Origin: Ornithodoros turicata
Taxonomy: Eukaryota > Arthropoda > Arachnida > Ixodida > Argasidae
Direction of reading: 5' to 3'
Assembly: GCF_037126465.1 (NCBI RefSeq)
Contig: NC_088203.1
Span: 88,846,668-88,910,667, forward strand
DNA: 64,000 bases
The notes beneath the pieces are model-generated. The model had not been told where the DNA came from and did not search any database. It worked only from the letters and a program-made list of their open reading frames with translations. A program made the translations under genes and the position numbers. Below, one piece after another: positions 1-10,293 of the stretch. Positions within the stretch are counted from its first letter, which is position 1. Each line of letters begins with the position of its first letter.

Positions 1-2166
1 TCAATATTGCTTGCACTGGGCATCTTGACTGCTGGGATTTCAATATTGCAGTTGGTCTCCAGAGAGAGCACGCGGCCTCAGAATATCAAGCAAGGCACCA
101 ACAGCTACGCACATCAACCCGGGAAGTATGCCAGAGACGGCAAAAGTGCCACTGGTACAGTTCATATTGATGGCGGCGGAGCAGATCAGGCTCATCGAAA
201 CAGTCAGGCAACCATTGGAGACAGAATCCAAGAGGCCTCCAGGAGCATCGTCAACACCATCCAGCCCCATAACCAAAGCCTCAATGCCGGGAATCTGGCC
301 ACTGAAGAAACAACGGTGGAAGACTACAAGCAACCAGAACCCGCGAAGGACACTTGCAAAACGGATGGCTGCGTAGCTTTTGGAAAGTTTATGCGTAATT
401 TCATCAACAGCAGCATCGATCCATGCGACGACTTTCATGCTTTCGTATCTGGGAGAGCTACGCTGGACTATAACTACGTAGAAGCCGCTGCAAATGAAGC
501 TGCAGCCATTGTGTCCAGGACTCTTATGCGACGGAAAATTGGTTCACAACTCTCACCACTGGACAAGGCGGCGACACTCTTTCAGGAATGTTTGAGGGAA
601 AAGACATTAGAGGACATCGTAACAGCTTACAAGTTTGCGAATGAGAACGGCCTACACTTTGATTACACATCGGCTGCCGCTCTAAGTGACGACCCAGTGG
701 CAGCTATGATACGTCTAGCGGCCTGGATGGGCAACGGAATTCTGTTCAGCATGGACGTCTTTGCCGGTAATGCATGGGACTCGAATGACATCATCAAGGC
801 CCCCATTGTTATAAGGCCCAACGAAGAGTTTGTTGACTGGATTACGGACCCGTCCGCACGACATGACAGGTTGGCCATACGGAATCTTGTCGAAGCCTTC
901 GACCGTGACCGGGGCAATATCGCCGACATCGAATCAATACTGCTTAACTCTACTGACGTCATCTACACAACATGGAGTTCGGCTCGGGTTATGGAATCGG
1001 GTGAATGGCACGGGAAGATGAAAGATTTGTCCACTATATCGCGCCATATCAATTCGCAGGCTGTTCTGTCGCAGATCAACAAGAAAGAACGGATATATTC
1101 CTTTACAAACCAGGACAGCTTGCTAGTTACAAACGAAAGATTGCTCGAGTTTATCGACACCGTTGTTTCATGCAACGACAAAACGTGGCTTACCATTTAT
1201 TTAACATACGAACTTCTCAGGCAAATTGACCCCTATGTAAGGCAGTTCAACATGAACATATTCATGGAAAAGTCTTCAACCCGTTGCCTCGCCCTGCTGC
1301 AGCCTTACATGAGTGTTGTTGCCCACACTGACCTACTGCGGCAGCATTTGAGCAGGGCTGACTACCAGCGCGTTGCCAGTATCTACGATGAAGTTAAGAA
1401 AGCTGCAGAGTCATTCAGCGATCAACGAGTGACGTCCTCAGTCTTAAACACCATGTCTATTCAAATAGGGTACCCCGAAGACTTTCGAAACGAGGCCAAT
1501 CTCGAAAAGGTTTACGCCCACTTCCCAAATATGACCGGCGTTTTCTTCCAAGACTTCCTTGGTTGGAAAGCAGCACAGTACGGGTTCCGCATGCAACCTC
1601 ACAGTGACCTTTTAGACCGATTTACCACCTTCGAACCGACATCTGATTACGATGCAGCTCGTCACGCAATCCTGCTCTATGACACCATACTTCTTCCGCA
1701 GACTTTCTACGGCGACGGTTCGGATGCAGCCACGTACGGCGCCGTTGGATCGGCTATAGCACTCCAGATTGGAAGGGCGCTTGACTCCGAAGGTGCTTGG
1801 GCTGATGAAGCGTTGAAGCAGTGGCGGGCCAATAGGATTTCGTGTCTTCGAAAGATGTTAAACTCTGACGCGGTAGAAGAGCACTTTGCGTCTTTCCTCT
1901 TTATGCGTTCCCTTCGAAGTAGTTTCATGAATAGCCCTCATAGCAGCAAGCGACGAGTTGTTGGCCTCGAAGAATATTCTGCCGAGCAAGTCTTCTTTAT
2001 GGCCTCCTGTATCATACACTTCGGCAGTGGCGTACGTACCCCAGGCAATTGGACAAATGCGGAACGGTGCAATAATCCGCTGAAGAATTCGCCGGCCTTT
2101 GCTCACGCATTCGGTTGTAGCAAGGGTTCCAAAATGAATTCCGGAAGGCAGTGCCTGCTCTGGTAA
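1..2166 (+). CDS. M13 (neprilysin/ECE-like) peptidase homologue, probably inactive; 5' end outside window
   Basis: The frame is open from base 1 and ends at TAA 2164-2166 (about 721 codons here). The first in-frame ATG is at 391, inside the conserved domain, so the real start lies upstream of the window. A hydrophobic stretch in the first ~18 residues fits the single N-terminal membrane anchor of type II M13 proteins. Family marks: CKTDGC, then SSIDPCDDFHAFVSG (M13_N domain start; the usual second Cys after DDF is Ser) and a C-terminal CLLW box (CxxW). The zinc site is lost: where the family has GHExxH, residues ~585-591 read ALQIGRA, with both His and the Glu replaced, and no ENIAD-type third ligand follows. 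It is therefore expected to be an ectodomain without peptidase activity. The coding frame is free of stops and has no visible introns, so it is more likely an expressed, diverged homologue than a pseudogene. Confidence 0.85.
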   Translation, partial: SILLALGILTAGISILQLVSRESTRPQNIKQGTNSYAHQPGKYARDGKSATGTVHIDGGGADQAHRNSQATIGDRIQEASRSIVNTIQPHNQSLNAGNLATEETTVEDYKQPEPAKDTCKTDGCVAFGKFMRNFINSSIDPCDDFHAFVSGRATLDYNYVEAAANEAAAIVSRTLMRRKIGSQLSPLDKAATLFQECLREKTLEDIVTAYKFANENGLHFDYTSAAALSDDPVAAMIRLAAWMGNGILFSMDVFAGNAWDSNDIIKAPIVIRPNEEFVDWITDPSARHDRLAIRNLVEAFDRDRGNIADIESILLNSTDVIYTTWSSARVMESGEWHGKMKDLSTISRHINSQAVLSQINKKERIYSFTNQDSLLVTNERLLEFIDTVVSCNDKTWLTIYLTYELLRQIDPYVRQFNMNIFMEKSSTRCLALLQPYMSVVAHTDLLRQHLSRADYQRVASIYDEVKKAAESFSDQRVTSSVLNTMSIQIGYPEDFRNEANLEKVYAHFPNMTGVFFQDFLGWKAAQYGFRMQPHSDLLDRFTTFEPTSDYDAARHAILLYDTILLPQTFYGDGSDAATYGAVGSAIALQIGRALDSEGAWADEALKQWRANRISCLRKMLNSDAVEEHFASFLFMRSLRSSFMNSPHSSKRRVVGLEEYSAEQVFFMASCIIHFGSGVRTPGNWTNAERCNNPLKNSPAFAHAFGCSKGSKMNSGRQCLLW

Positions 2167-2369
2167 TCTACGACAACGCGCTTCTTGATGGCGCTTCTGG
2201 ATGGCGCCAAAGCAAGGTAGCTTTCATTGCTATAAAAGGGCGATCTGCTGTGCAGTGATGCGTATTCGCCGTTGTCGCTTTCAAAAAAGCAAGAAACGCA
2301 ATGTTTTATTCCTTTTTATGTAACGTAGCACTGTGTGTCAAATAAACCACGATACTGTCTAAAAATAAA
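2167..2369 (+). terminator. 3' UTR and polyadenylation signals of the M13 gene
   Basis: AATAAA occurs at 2341-2346, about 175 bases after the stop codon, and a second AATAAA follows about 20 bases later. This is a normal animal 3' end; no cDNA evidence is available here. Confidence 0.55.
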
Positions 2370-3164
2370 GCACCGTGTCTGAGAGACATGTAAAAGCAAA
2401 TCGGCAAACTAAGCGCGACTTTAGTTTTATACCTCCCTTTCCCTGGTCCTAGCAATGTTTGTGATACACAAACACACCTTGACTTGGCGCCGACCAGCTC
2501 ACCTGAATGTCCTGTTGCAATAAAAAGGAAGAAAGAGAAAAACGAGTAGCAGGGTGAGCTTACATACTGGAAAGAGCCGGTGCCACAGCGCCGATATATC
2601 TGCGCTTTGTCGAGTGGTCCACGACCCCTTCTGAGAGACATTCCCCTTTGCGGAGGTTAGAGCGTTTTCTCCACCCTTCGAATTGCTATTTAGTTAATGA
2701 AATATATCTCAGTTTCCATCGGCAGGTATGGACGATCATTCAGCAAACTAAAGCTAAAACTTTCGTGTTGGAGCGTCTGCGGAGCTGTATGGCATCTTGT
2801 TCTTCCTAAAGTCTGCTTTGGCCTACTGTCCTCGTTCTTGGGTGATATATACAGTGCTCAAAATTAGCCCTACAATGTGTAGGATGCATGCGCGCCCGCG
2901 TCTCTTTTAGTAGTTGGTGTTCGCACGGTGTTCCAGACACTGGGAGAAGAGGGGCACCCTGTTGTCCTTACAGCGGGTCCATGGCCACATTTGCAGTCAA
3001 AGCAACGAGGGGGCAGGTTTGACGGCTGCTCCGGCCCATCGTGACCGCAGAGCCGTGCTCATCATCCTCTCCAACGGTGATAGCGCTCCCTCTTATCTGC
3101 GCTGGTGCCACCCTTTGCGCGCCAGCAATGGCGGCATGACATCACTCATGCACTCCTCTGTTTA
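2370..3164. other. No recognisable gene
   Basis: Both strands were read. The short open frames here show no family motif. There is a possible boundary with the retrotransposon fragment near 3165. Confidence 0.4.
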
Positions 3165-4085
3165 GTGGACACGTCATTAGCTATTTAGACGGGAGGAGCA
3201 ACACAGTGAAGGTTGGCAGCGCTTTCTCTGACAATTATGTGGTGGTCTCAGGCGTGCCCCAAGGCTCAATTCTGGGGCCATTGTTGTTTATCAGTTTTAT
3301 TAACGATATTGATGGCGTCATCAAATGTGGTAATCTTCGCTGACGATTTGAAATTATTCCTTGCTATTTCTACCATGTCTGATTGTTTAACTCTCCAATC
3401 TGATGTCTATGCAATTGCTGAGTGGTGCATTTTGAATGGCCTAGTATTGAACTCCAACAAAACTAATATGATGACACTTACCAATAAGGTGAGTCCTTCG
3501 TGTGAAAGATCTTGGTGTCTGTGTTGATCGACGCCTCGTATTTAATAATCACGTGGACTATGTTGTGAACTATATACGCTTATCGAGTTCTTGGCCTGAT
3601 CTGTAGGATCATTAAGGACTCGAACGACCCTATTTGTTTACATGTGCTTTTTAGAACTATATTACTGCCAGTGATTGAGTTTGGATCAGTCGCATGGAAC
3701 TGTATTGGTAGGACTAATGTCGCGCGTTTAGATGCCGTTGTTAGGCGATATGTGAAGATTGCTTCATGGAAATTTCCTTCTGAAAGTTTATTCTCTCTGT
3801 CTCCATAGTTTTTGACTGATCGCAGAATTAGCCGCGATTACACATTTTTTGTATAAATGTGTTCATAACATTTTAGATACATCTGTAATCAGCTTGCTGA
3901 ATTTTCACGCCCCGACTCGCATCGTCCGAAATATGTCCCTGTTTTATGTGTATGACACTGCAGCTCGTCAGTCGCCCACGCGACGTATCCAGACGTCTTT
4001 TAATTGTGTGTCAGGTCATGTTGACCTATTTCACTCATCTTATAGTCGTTTTAGATAGGAGGTCCTCTGTTACCTCAAGCTGTGA
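3165..4085 (+). pseudogene. Non-LTR retrotransposon reverse transcriptase fragment (Jockey/CR1-like), broken
   Basis: The palm domain of a reverse transcriptase can be followed across frames: a VPQGSILGPLLF block near 3255, then after a frameshift the catalytic FADD box near 3340, then a thumb-like part around 3420-3720, and near 3850-4058 a tail containing LLNFHAPTRIVRNMSLF, a C-terminal pattern of Jockey/CR1-type ORF2 proteins. Several frameshifts and stops lie between these blocks, so it is dead. The 5' half (endonuclease) is missing. It ends in the ATT repeat tail at about 4150. Clade assignment is by recollection of motif patterns only. Confidence 0.75.
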
Positions 4086-4146
4086 CTTGCTGTAGGTGTG
4101 ACTAGGTGCATTGCTGCATAGGCGCTACTGTTTGCAGGCACCTTAT

Positions 4147-4191
4147 TCAATAAAGTATTATTATTATTATTATTATCATCATCATTATTCA
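4147..4191 (+). repeat. AATAAA plus (TTA)n/(TCA)n tail of the non-LTR fragment
   Basis: An AATAAA runs directly into a TTA trinucleotide array and then ATC repeats, the kind of simple-repeat 3' tail carried by many non-LTR elements. Confidence 0.6.
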
Positions 4192-4211
4192 ATGTGTTAG
4201 GTGGCTTCCTT

Positions 4212-4497
4212 CGCAGCGCCGCGTGCGTCGTTTACGACTGAACGTCGCCTTCACCCCTGTGTTCAGAGCTAGGCTGGGTTACAGTAACACGATGCTGTGC
4301 TAAAGTTGCCATACCCGGTGGCGACGGTTCCCCATATCATCGAAGACTGCGACCGGTACACATGTGAACGACGGGTGCTTAGACGCAAACTTGAACTCCT
4401 GGACCATAGACCCTTCAGCTTGTCGGACATCATTGGCTCATATATTGGAGCACCCTCACGTATGAGTGCCGTGCTCTTCGCTCCCTCTTTGCTGTAG
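4212..4497 (+). pseudogene. C-terminal fragment of an I-like (RNase H-bearing) non-LTR ORF2
   Basis: In one frame from about 4227 the sequence reads RLRLNVAFTPVFRARLGY, nearly the same as the fragment near 45050. After a frameshift, 4297-4497 contains VPHIIEDCDRY (remnant of the C-terminal Cys/His knuckle) and RPFSLSDIIGSYIGA, matching the RPFSLSKLLGPWP block of the element at 35.4 kb. Only the C terminus is left. Confidence 0.65.
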
Positions 4498-4571
4498 TTC
4501 AAGCCACCGGCCTCCTCGAAGTGCTCTAAAGAGAACGAGCGTTGAAATGCGGATAGTTGGTAACAGTACAT

Positions 4572-4672
4572 AATGATAAAAGGAATAGCAGCCAGGGACA
4601 AGGACAACGAAGCGCAGCAGTTCGTTTCTGCGCTTCCTTGCCTTTGTCCCTATCGGCTATTCATTTTATGAT
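4572..4672. repeat. Foldback (palindromic) MITE, about 100 bp
   Basis: Two ~45-base imperfect arms face each other around about 4616-4630: AATGATAAAAGGAATAGC with GGGACAAGG on the left, and their complements (CCTTTGTCCC, GCTATTC, TTTTATGATT) on the right. The arms resemble those of the palindrome at 39038-39157, suggesting one family. Confidence 0.6.
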
Positions 4673-6341
4673 TATTCTCTAAAGACAACTTGTCATCTCT
4701 TCGCGCTCACCGTTAATTTATCCTCTCATATTAATCTCTTTGAGACGGGTTAGGGTCCTGCGTCTACAGCGGGGAAGCATCCCATGTCCATCATCACTTT
4801 CCCTTCATCTATTTATTGTTGTTGTTGGGTTACGAAGTAGGACAACAACTCCGAACAAAAGGACTGATCTGGCATGCAGGAGCGCTCGCTTTCCTGTTTT
4901 ACATACAGGCAAGCGCAATTATAATGCGTAAATGTTAGGGTACCACGTCCCACGAACTTGTAGGCGTGTATGGGAAGAGCCATCCTAGACGTCTGCTATG
5001 TCTTACATGTGGTATATCGTGTGTCGCGGGCTACGGCGATTGATGGACTGTTCAACACCAACATCAACAGTGATCGCATACTCTACCATGGCAAATCCAA
5101 TCCAGATGCAGTTATTCTGGATGAATTTAACAACCTCAACAGACATCAACTAGTCTAGGCTTATGGCACGTTCCATTGGCAGAACTGGGTCCAAGTCCAT
5201 CAGGGAATGCGTTGAACGTTGAATATTCATTGGCGGGGCAGAGGCGAAAAATTTTGCCCCGAGGAGCCACAGTTTTTGACACAACGATATCTTTGGGGCA
5301 AAGCTAGCGGAACTCGGCAGAGAAGAGGAGGAGGCACGCGCGCGACAGGTGAGGCCGTGACGTTGGAGCGTTCCTTTTTCTTTTTACTCGTGTGTCCCGC
5401 AGGTTGACGTGCGTCTCTTGAACAGTGGAAACAACGCGCGTCCCGCTGTGTATAATTCAATTGCGCGATTCCGAAGCAGTTTGCTGAACCCCACGTGGCC
5501 AACGCAAACCCGAGAAAGCACGCGCATCGCACATTGAATGCAGGCATTCCAAATTTCACATTGAATGCATTGGCAAACCAAACCCGTGCGATGCCGCCGG
5601 GAGCATGCACCGAAACCCCAACCAGCGCTGGAGGGAAAAACTGCTCTCCCAATGAAATTCGCCATTACTTATTACTTTGCAACCAAACAACATGGTATAC
5701 CGCGCCAAACAGTGCACGAGGAACAGGAACGACGATACGTTGTTTGCTACATAAGCTACCTGCAGTTTACTACATCATAAGTTTACTACATACAGCTGCC
5801 ACGTGGTTTAGTACATATCAACTAGCCCAATTTGCTCTTCTCGTTCAACTTGTTACTTAGAATGCGAACGACAGCTAGAACGTGACTGGTTGCACGTAAA
5901 CGTTCTTACATTACTTTGCTGGCAAGCAAAGGTCCATGGCAATTTTGAATGTGGTGAGTAATGACGCACATAAGGAGGATTTCAGGTCAGACTTCTGTAC
6001 TTACCAAAGCTTAACTGATTGCTCTGTGCGACACGTGGAACGATGGCCATCCTGGGTGTATCAGATGATATCATAGCGCCACTTTCACAAAGACCAACGG
6101 GGACTCACGTCTGAGGTAGGTGCCTATAAGACCGATGGCGTTGCAGTTATGTGCACGGAGAGTGCTATGTTGATATACGACGGTACTATCGATGACGCAC
6201 ATCTATGCATACAACTATGCACACATCTAGCGTACTATGAAATGGTATATATGTTAAAACATGTAGGAGGCAGTGTGAAGCGATTGAGTGCGTGTGTTGT
6301 TGTTGAATGAGGTGCCATGTCAAGTCGTAGGTCAACCCTGT
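4673..6341. other. No recognisable gene
   Basis: Open frames up to 141 codons exist (5227-5652, minus) but have no motif and overlap others in several frames. The stretch at 5810-5840 (CAACTAGCCCAA) also occurs at 39171, next to another foldback, so this is probably old repeat sequence. Confidence 0.4.
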
Positions 6342-6415
6342 GCCAGTATAGCATAATGGTTACTGCACTGGACCAGCAATCGAGAGATGCGTGGTTCGAT
6401 TCGTGCGCTCTCTAC
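6342..6415 (+). repeat. tRNA-like sequence (SINE head or tRNA relic)
   Basis: An A-box match TAGCATAATGG (6349-6359) and a B-box match GGTTCGATTC are spaced as in a tRNA. D-stem GCAT/CTGC and anticodon stem CTGGA/TCGAG are mostly paired, but base 33 is C rather than T and the T-stem is badly paired. It is followed by TTTTCAG-nnn-GTGAC, similar to the sequence after the tRNA-like unit at 60275. More likely a SINE head than a working tRNA. Confidence 0.5.
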
Positions 6416-7782
6416 GTTTTCAGCGAGTGACATATTTCAAGTTCTATGATACTTGATGCCCCAGTATAAGAATCTTGGTCGAAACGAGCGTGCTTCCCAT
6501 TTTTATTCCAGCCACGCTCATAACACGACACAGGGGTACGTGATTCGTTGGCTGAGATCCCGTTTAATCACATACGACAGGCATTAAGTACAACCTTCCC
6601 ATGAGGAAACAGGTGACGGCGCAGCTTCTTACACCATGTCTGCCAACACTGTCTTATGAATATTTGACGGCCATTGATTAACTGCATACTCGTAGAAAAT
6701 GGCGAAGCCAACGCGGTGTAACACGCGCATTATTCGCTCCAAGAGCAATTTTCCCGGCTGAATAAATTTAATCTTTTCAGGAAGGCGTCTATGCAAGAAC
6801 ACAGAAAGCGAACGCCTCTCTAACATTTTGTCATTATTGGTTCCCTTTGTAGTTCTTTAATCTTCTGCTGTTACTTTCCTGTTTTGCCGCACAAAAAAGC
6901 CAGCAATCGCGCTGGAAGTTGATGCCTCGCGCACGTTCGCATTACAGTGTGGACGAAGCACCGTTTTATCGTGAGTGGTATTTTTTCTTCCAATTTTTTG
7001 CCCTTCTATGGTTGTTTAAAACTAAAGTTGTGACCTACGTTGACCTAGTTGTTGAGGCACTATACCGATAAAATTCCCGCTCTCGTGTTTATTTTCGATA
7101 CTATGGAAGGGGAAGTGCAGATCAATAAACCTTTGGAGATCGCTTTTTTTTCCTAGAAAACCTCACGGATAAGTAGGCATGTCATATGCCGAGACGTCCA
7201 CGGTGTTTTTATCGCTTTTCGTGCACAAAAACTACGAAAGTAATCACTTCGGTTCAGCTAATTCCTAACACTGTGCAGTAAACCCTCGCAAATCGGACAA
7301 CTCCCTACCTGTGAGGGCTCCCTATGTTAGACAAGGTGTCATTGCTTAGGGTCCTGAAAATACATGGGGAGAGAATTCCTTACGTCGTGCATCCCCAGCC
7401 CCTCCCCTTTCTCGTAAGTGGGACAGGGTTTTACATGCTAAGTCGGACATGACGTATGTCCTTCATTTTCAGCGATCTTAGTCTTTCTTTGGTCTGAAAA
7501 GGCGCAGGAATAAGGGTCAATTTATTGTGCCCTTCACTTTATCTCACCCTGAGATAATCTGCTAGGAATAGTGTACAGTGTCGATAGCATAACTCAGTCT
7601 AAATGTTACGAGTGATGCAGTTGCTCGAGGACCGGCCCCTTAATCGCAGCATGCGCTGCGACATCGAGTAGGGTCTTCCCTTGTGGCGAAACGACGAACT
7701 AACCCGGGTATAGAGACCGTCAAGAGCTTCCTCGCGTCAGCTGTGTCAGTAGTCAGTACATCGCATTGTGTGTGACTAGCTC
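6416..7782. other. No recognisable gene
   Basis: AT-rich sequence without coding signals, TIRs or tRNA-like boxes that I can support. Confidence 0.4.
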
Positions 7783-8070
7783 CCGTGGTCCGTGGCATAG
7801 TGGTTTGGGTGGCCGCTTTCCACGCCGAGACAGGGATGCGACGCGTATTCGAATCCCCGCTCCGGCTGTGCTGTCTGGGGTTTTCCCTGGGTTTTCCGAC
7901 TGACTTTCCAGACGAATGTCGGCACAGTTCCCCTTAAAGTCGGCACAGGACGCATACTAAACCCCCTGTTCCCCCACTCCTTCCTGCTGTCCTCTCTCCA
8001 TCTGTCCACGTCTGTACGCAGCTCATAACCACAGTTGGTTCACTGCGCTAACACGGAATTTTAAAAAAAA
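7783..8070 (+). mobile_element. tRNA-derived SINE, family I (tick Ruka-like), near full length
   Basis: The tRNA-like head has A-box TGGCATAGTGG and B-box ATTCGAATCCC, followed by the body shared with copies at 45325, 47008 and 51075 (GCTGTCTGGGG, then GTCGGCACAGTTCCC). It ends in TTTTAAAAAAAAA at about 8060-8070. Transcribed by RNA polymerase III and moved by non-LTR machinery in known SINEs; that is family knowledge, not seen here. Confidence 0.75.
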
Positions 8071-8245
8071 ATGTGTATGCGCCGCCATGTTGCCGCGATG
8101 GAAACCGAGGAGGACGGTTTATTCGACGCTAATCAGCAGGAGCAGCCTCGTCATCGTCTGTTTGTTCTGTCTCCGTTTGTTTGTTCGTTCGTTTGTTCCT
8201 TGTGCGATAATGCATTGACCAAACCAGTTTACCAAACCGACAACA

Positions 8246-8494
8246 CACTCTTAGAAATGAACTTCACCGCATAGCACGCTCCTAGCCAATAATCATCTCG
8301 AATGATATCGTTATCTGCCCTGATTTGCTGAAAACGGGAGGCGTACGCCATTTTTGTGACAATTATGAACCGCATAAGTGTCACAAAAAAGGCGTACGCC
8401 TACCGTTTTGAACAAATCAGGGCGCATGACGATATCATTCGTGACAGTGGTTGGCTAGGAGCGTGCTATGCGGTCAAGTCCATTTTTAAGAGTG
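8246..8494. mobile_element. Palindromic MITE, family P1 (249 bp)
   Basis: The outer ends CACTCTTAGAAATGAACTT and the complement of CAAGTCCATTTTTAAGAGTG are inverted repeats that extend over most of the element (GCACGCTCCTAGCCA, ATGATATCGTTATC, GGCGTACGCC), with a short unpaired centre near 8365-8380. Related copies are at 46798 and 49193. Open frames through it are by-products of the palindrome. Confidence 0.85.
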
Positions 8495-8769
8495 CGGGCG
8501 TGATGGCTGGTCGCCTCAAACATGGTATGCGAAAGCTGCATTCTTTTGATATTGTTAAGTTTGTTTTGTTAATCTGGTTTGAGTCCTTCCCTGCGTGTCT
8601 CTTGCCTTCCTCTCTCTTCTCGTCATACTCAAGGGAACGTTACCTACAAGTTCACTCCAGCACCACGCTTACCTCTTACTTCTTTCCTGAACTGCGACGA
8701 ACAGGTCAATAATTACAAATTACCAGTTCATTGATTAAGAATAATTACAGTTTGGTAATTACAGTCGAA

Positions 8770-8822
8770 AAGCAGAACTTCACCGCACAGCACGCCGTGC
8801 GCCAACCATTGCCAGGAATGAT
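8770..8822. repeat. Half of a P1-type MITE
   Basis: AGAACTTCACCGCACAGCACG and GCCAACCATTGCCAGGAATGAT match one arm of the P1 MITE with changes; the other arm is absent. Confidence 0.4.
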
Positions 8823-9088
8823 AAATGAAAGAGAGCAAAAAAAAAAAAAAAAAAAAGGAGAGAGAAACAGAGAAAAAATCGTGAAAAAGACTCATTCATC
8901 TGTGAATCATCGTTTCGACATGTGACACGTTGCAAGAGGTAATAACCTTTTTTTTTTTTTGTAGTGCACACCGTCATAACACACATGTGCAGTCCAGCTT
9001 GGGTATTTTGGTTGACAACACATATCCTGCTAGAAGGTGTACAGTTGGGGCAAGCTTTGCTGTTAACATTGTTGATCACATTTGTAGC
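8823..9088. other. A-rich and T-rich low complexity; no gene
   Basis: Long A run at about 8837-8857 and T run at about 8949-8961. Possibly the tail of an old insertion. Open frames here are low-complexity artefacts. Confidence 0.5.
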
Positions 9089-9092
9089 TTAA

Positions 9093-10043
9093 AGGAGCAT
9101 TAAAGTGGTATCTAACATGGCCAAAAACTGCTGTCATCTTGTAAAGCAGTATGTGAAAAGCATTCCCACAAAATATTTCTGTCCAAAGTTGTTTCACCAC
9201 GGTGCAATTAATTTGGAAAATCGCTGCCGCGGTGACAGGCCGGAGCGCTCCAACTGCAGACCACACCCACTCTACTGTGACGTTGGTGGTAGAGAGCCCC
9301 TCATTCGTTCGCAGGAAAAACCGTCTGCTACGAACATTGCGAGCTGTTTCTTGTGGACTTCTATTCTTTATATGATTTATATCACGTTTTCTAGAAAAAA
9401 ACAAAGCATATATGCAGCCTGAGAAAATAAGATTACAATCTCAAGAGTAATATATCCGTGGCTTCTGTGCAATCTCAAAATTCACAGTAGCAGAAAGCAA
9501 GGGTTGGCGGCGGTATTGTTGCGCCACCTGTTAGCCACTGAACCAACTGCGCGGTGAAAACTGTCGGACAGGCTGCATACCGTCGAGAAGCACGGGATTT
9601 TCGCTGTACAAGCGCAGTTAATTTCGGGCTGCACCACTGGTTCTTCCCGTGGTATCTGCGGTCCCAAAAAAATCGTGGTTGTGTCGTGGACAGCCTTGAA
9701 ACCCTCCATTTCGGACATCACGTAGCCGGAGAACGCATGGCGTCTCCGAAGCGGTAGCAGACGCTCCGGCCTGCGCGATGTTGCTCACCTCGATCATGTG
9801 ATCCCAGGTCCAATGAGGAGCGTCCTCACCACTTGCGTCACATGTGACGCGTGTGGTGGGGCTCATCACGTGCCTATCGTGAAGGCGAAGGAGGGTGTTT
9901 CGCGCACGGGAGGTTCGGGGAGCTACTTCAGGCGTCCCAATTTCGCTACGGTTGTACAAATTGTGGGAAAACTGTTTTCGGCCGCCTAACATTCCATACT
10001 GACCAAAACCAGAAACAAAGTTGTGGGCCTCTAGACTGCTCCT
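9093..10043. mobile_element. Non-autonomous DNA element flanked by TTAA (951 bp)
   Basis: TTAA (9089-9092) precedes AGGAGCA, and the complementary TGCTCCT precedes TTAA (10044-10047). Short exact terminal inverted repeats with a TTAA duplication are the signature of piggyBac and Kolobok elements. No transposase frame is seen inside. The TIR is only 7 exact bases, so chance is not excluded. Confidence 0.5.
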
Positions 10044-10124
10044 TTAAATGTGTATGTGCTTTGTGCACATTTTTTTAGCAATGTTAGCCTTAACAAGTAT
10101 AATTATAATCTATGCTTCTCCTTG

Positions 10125-10293
10125 CTCAGGCCTCAGGAAAAAGATACATGCAGCAGCACTGGTGAAGCAACATCCAGTCCTACAAAAATGGTGGCACAGC
10201 ACTGTAAACCACCTCTACTGGTGCACATGGACAAGCAATGATAATGGGGAACTGGTCCTGATAAAGTGGCTCACGATACTGTCATGGGGGTGA
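10125..10293 (+). pseudogene. Fragment resembling an uncharacterised transposase-like protein (NHLYW/KW block)
   Basis: The frame reads HPVLQKWWHSTVNHLYWCTW and then LIKW, ending in TGA. I recall a similar W-x-x-S-x-x-NHxYW followed by KW pattern in uncharacterised THAP-associated transposase-like proteins; I cannot name the family firmly. A block near 10790-10850 reads GYVQELAGAVLSSC in another frame, which also fits that recollection. There is no intact gene. Confidence 0.35.

Noticed and set aside
2231..2241. TATAAAAGG as a promoter
   Set aside because: It lies in the 3' UTR of the M13 gene and no gene follows on the plus strand before the retroelement fragment.
7783..8009. 77-codon minus frame over the SINE
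   Set aside because: It is antisense to the SINE body and recurs only as the SINE does.
8356..8712. 118-codon frame starting in the MITE
   Set aside because: First third is the palindromic MITE; the same peptide pattern appears wherever the MITE occurs.
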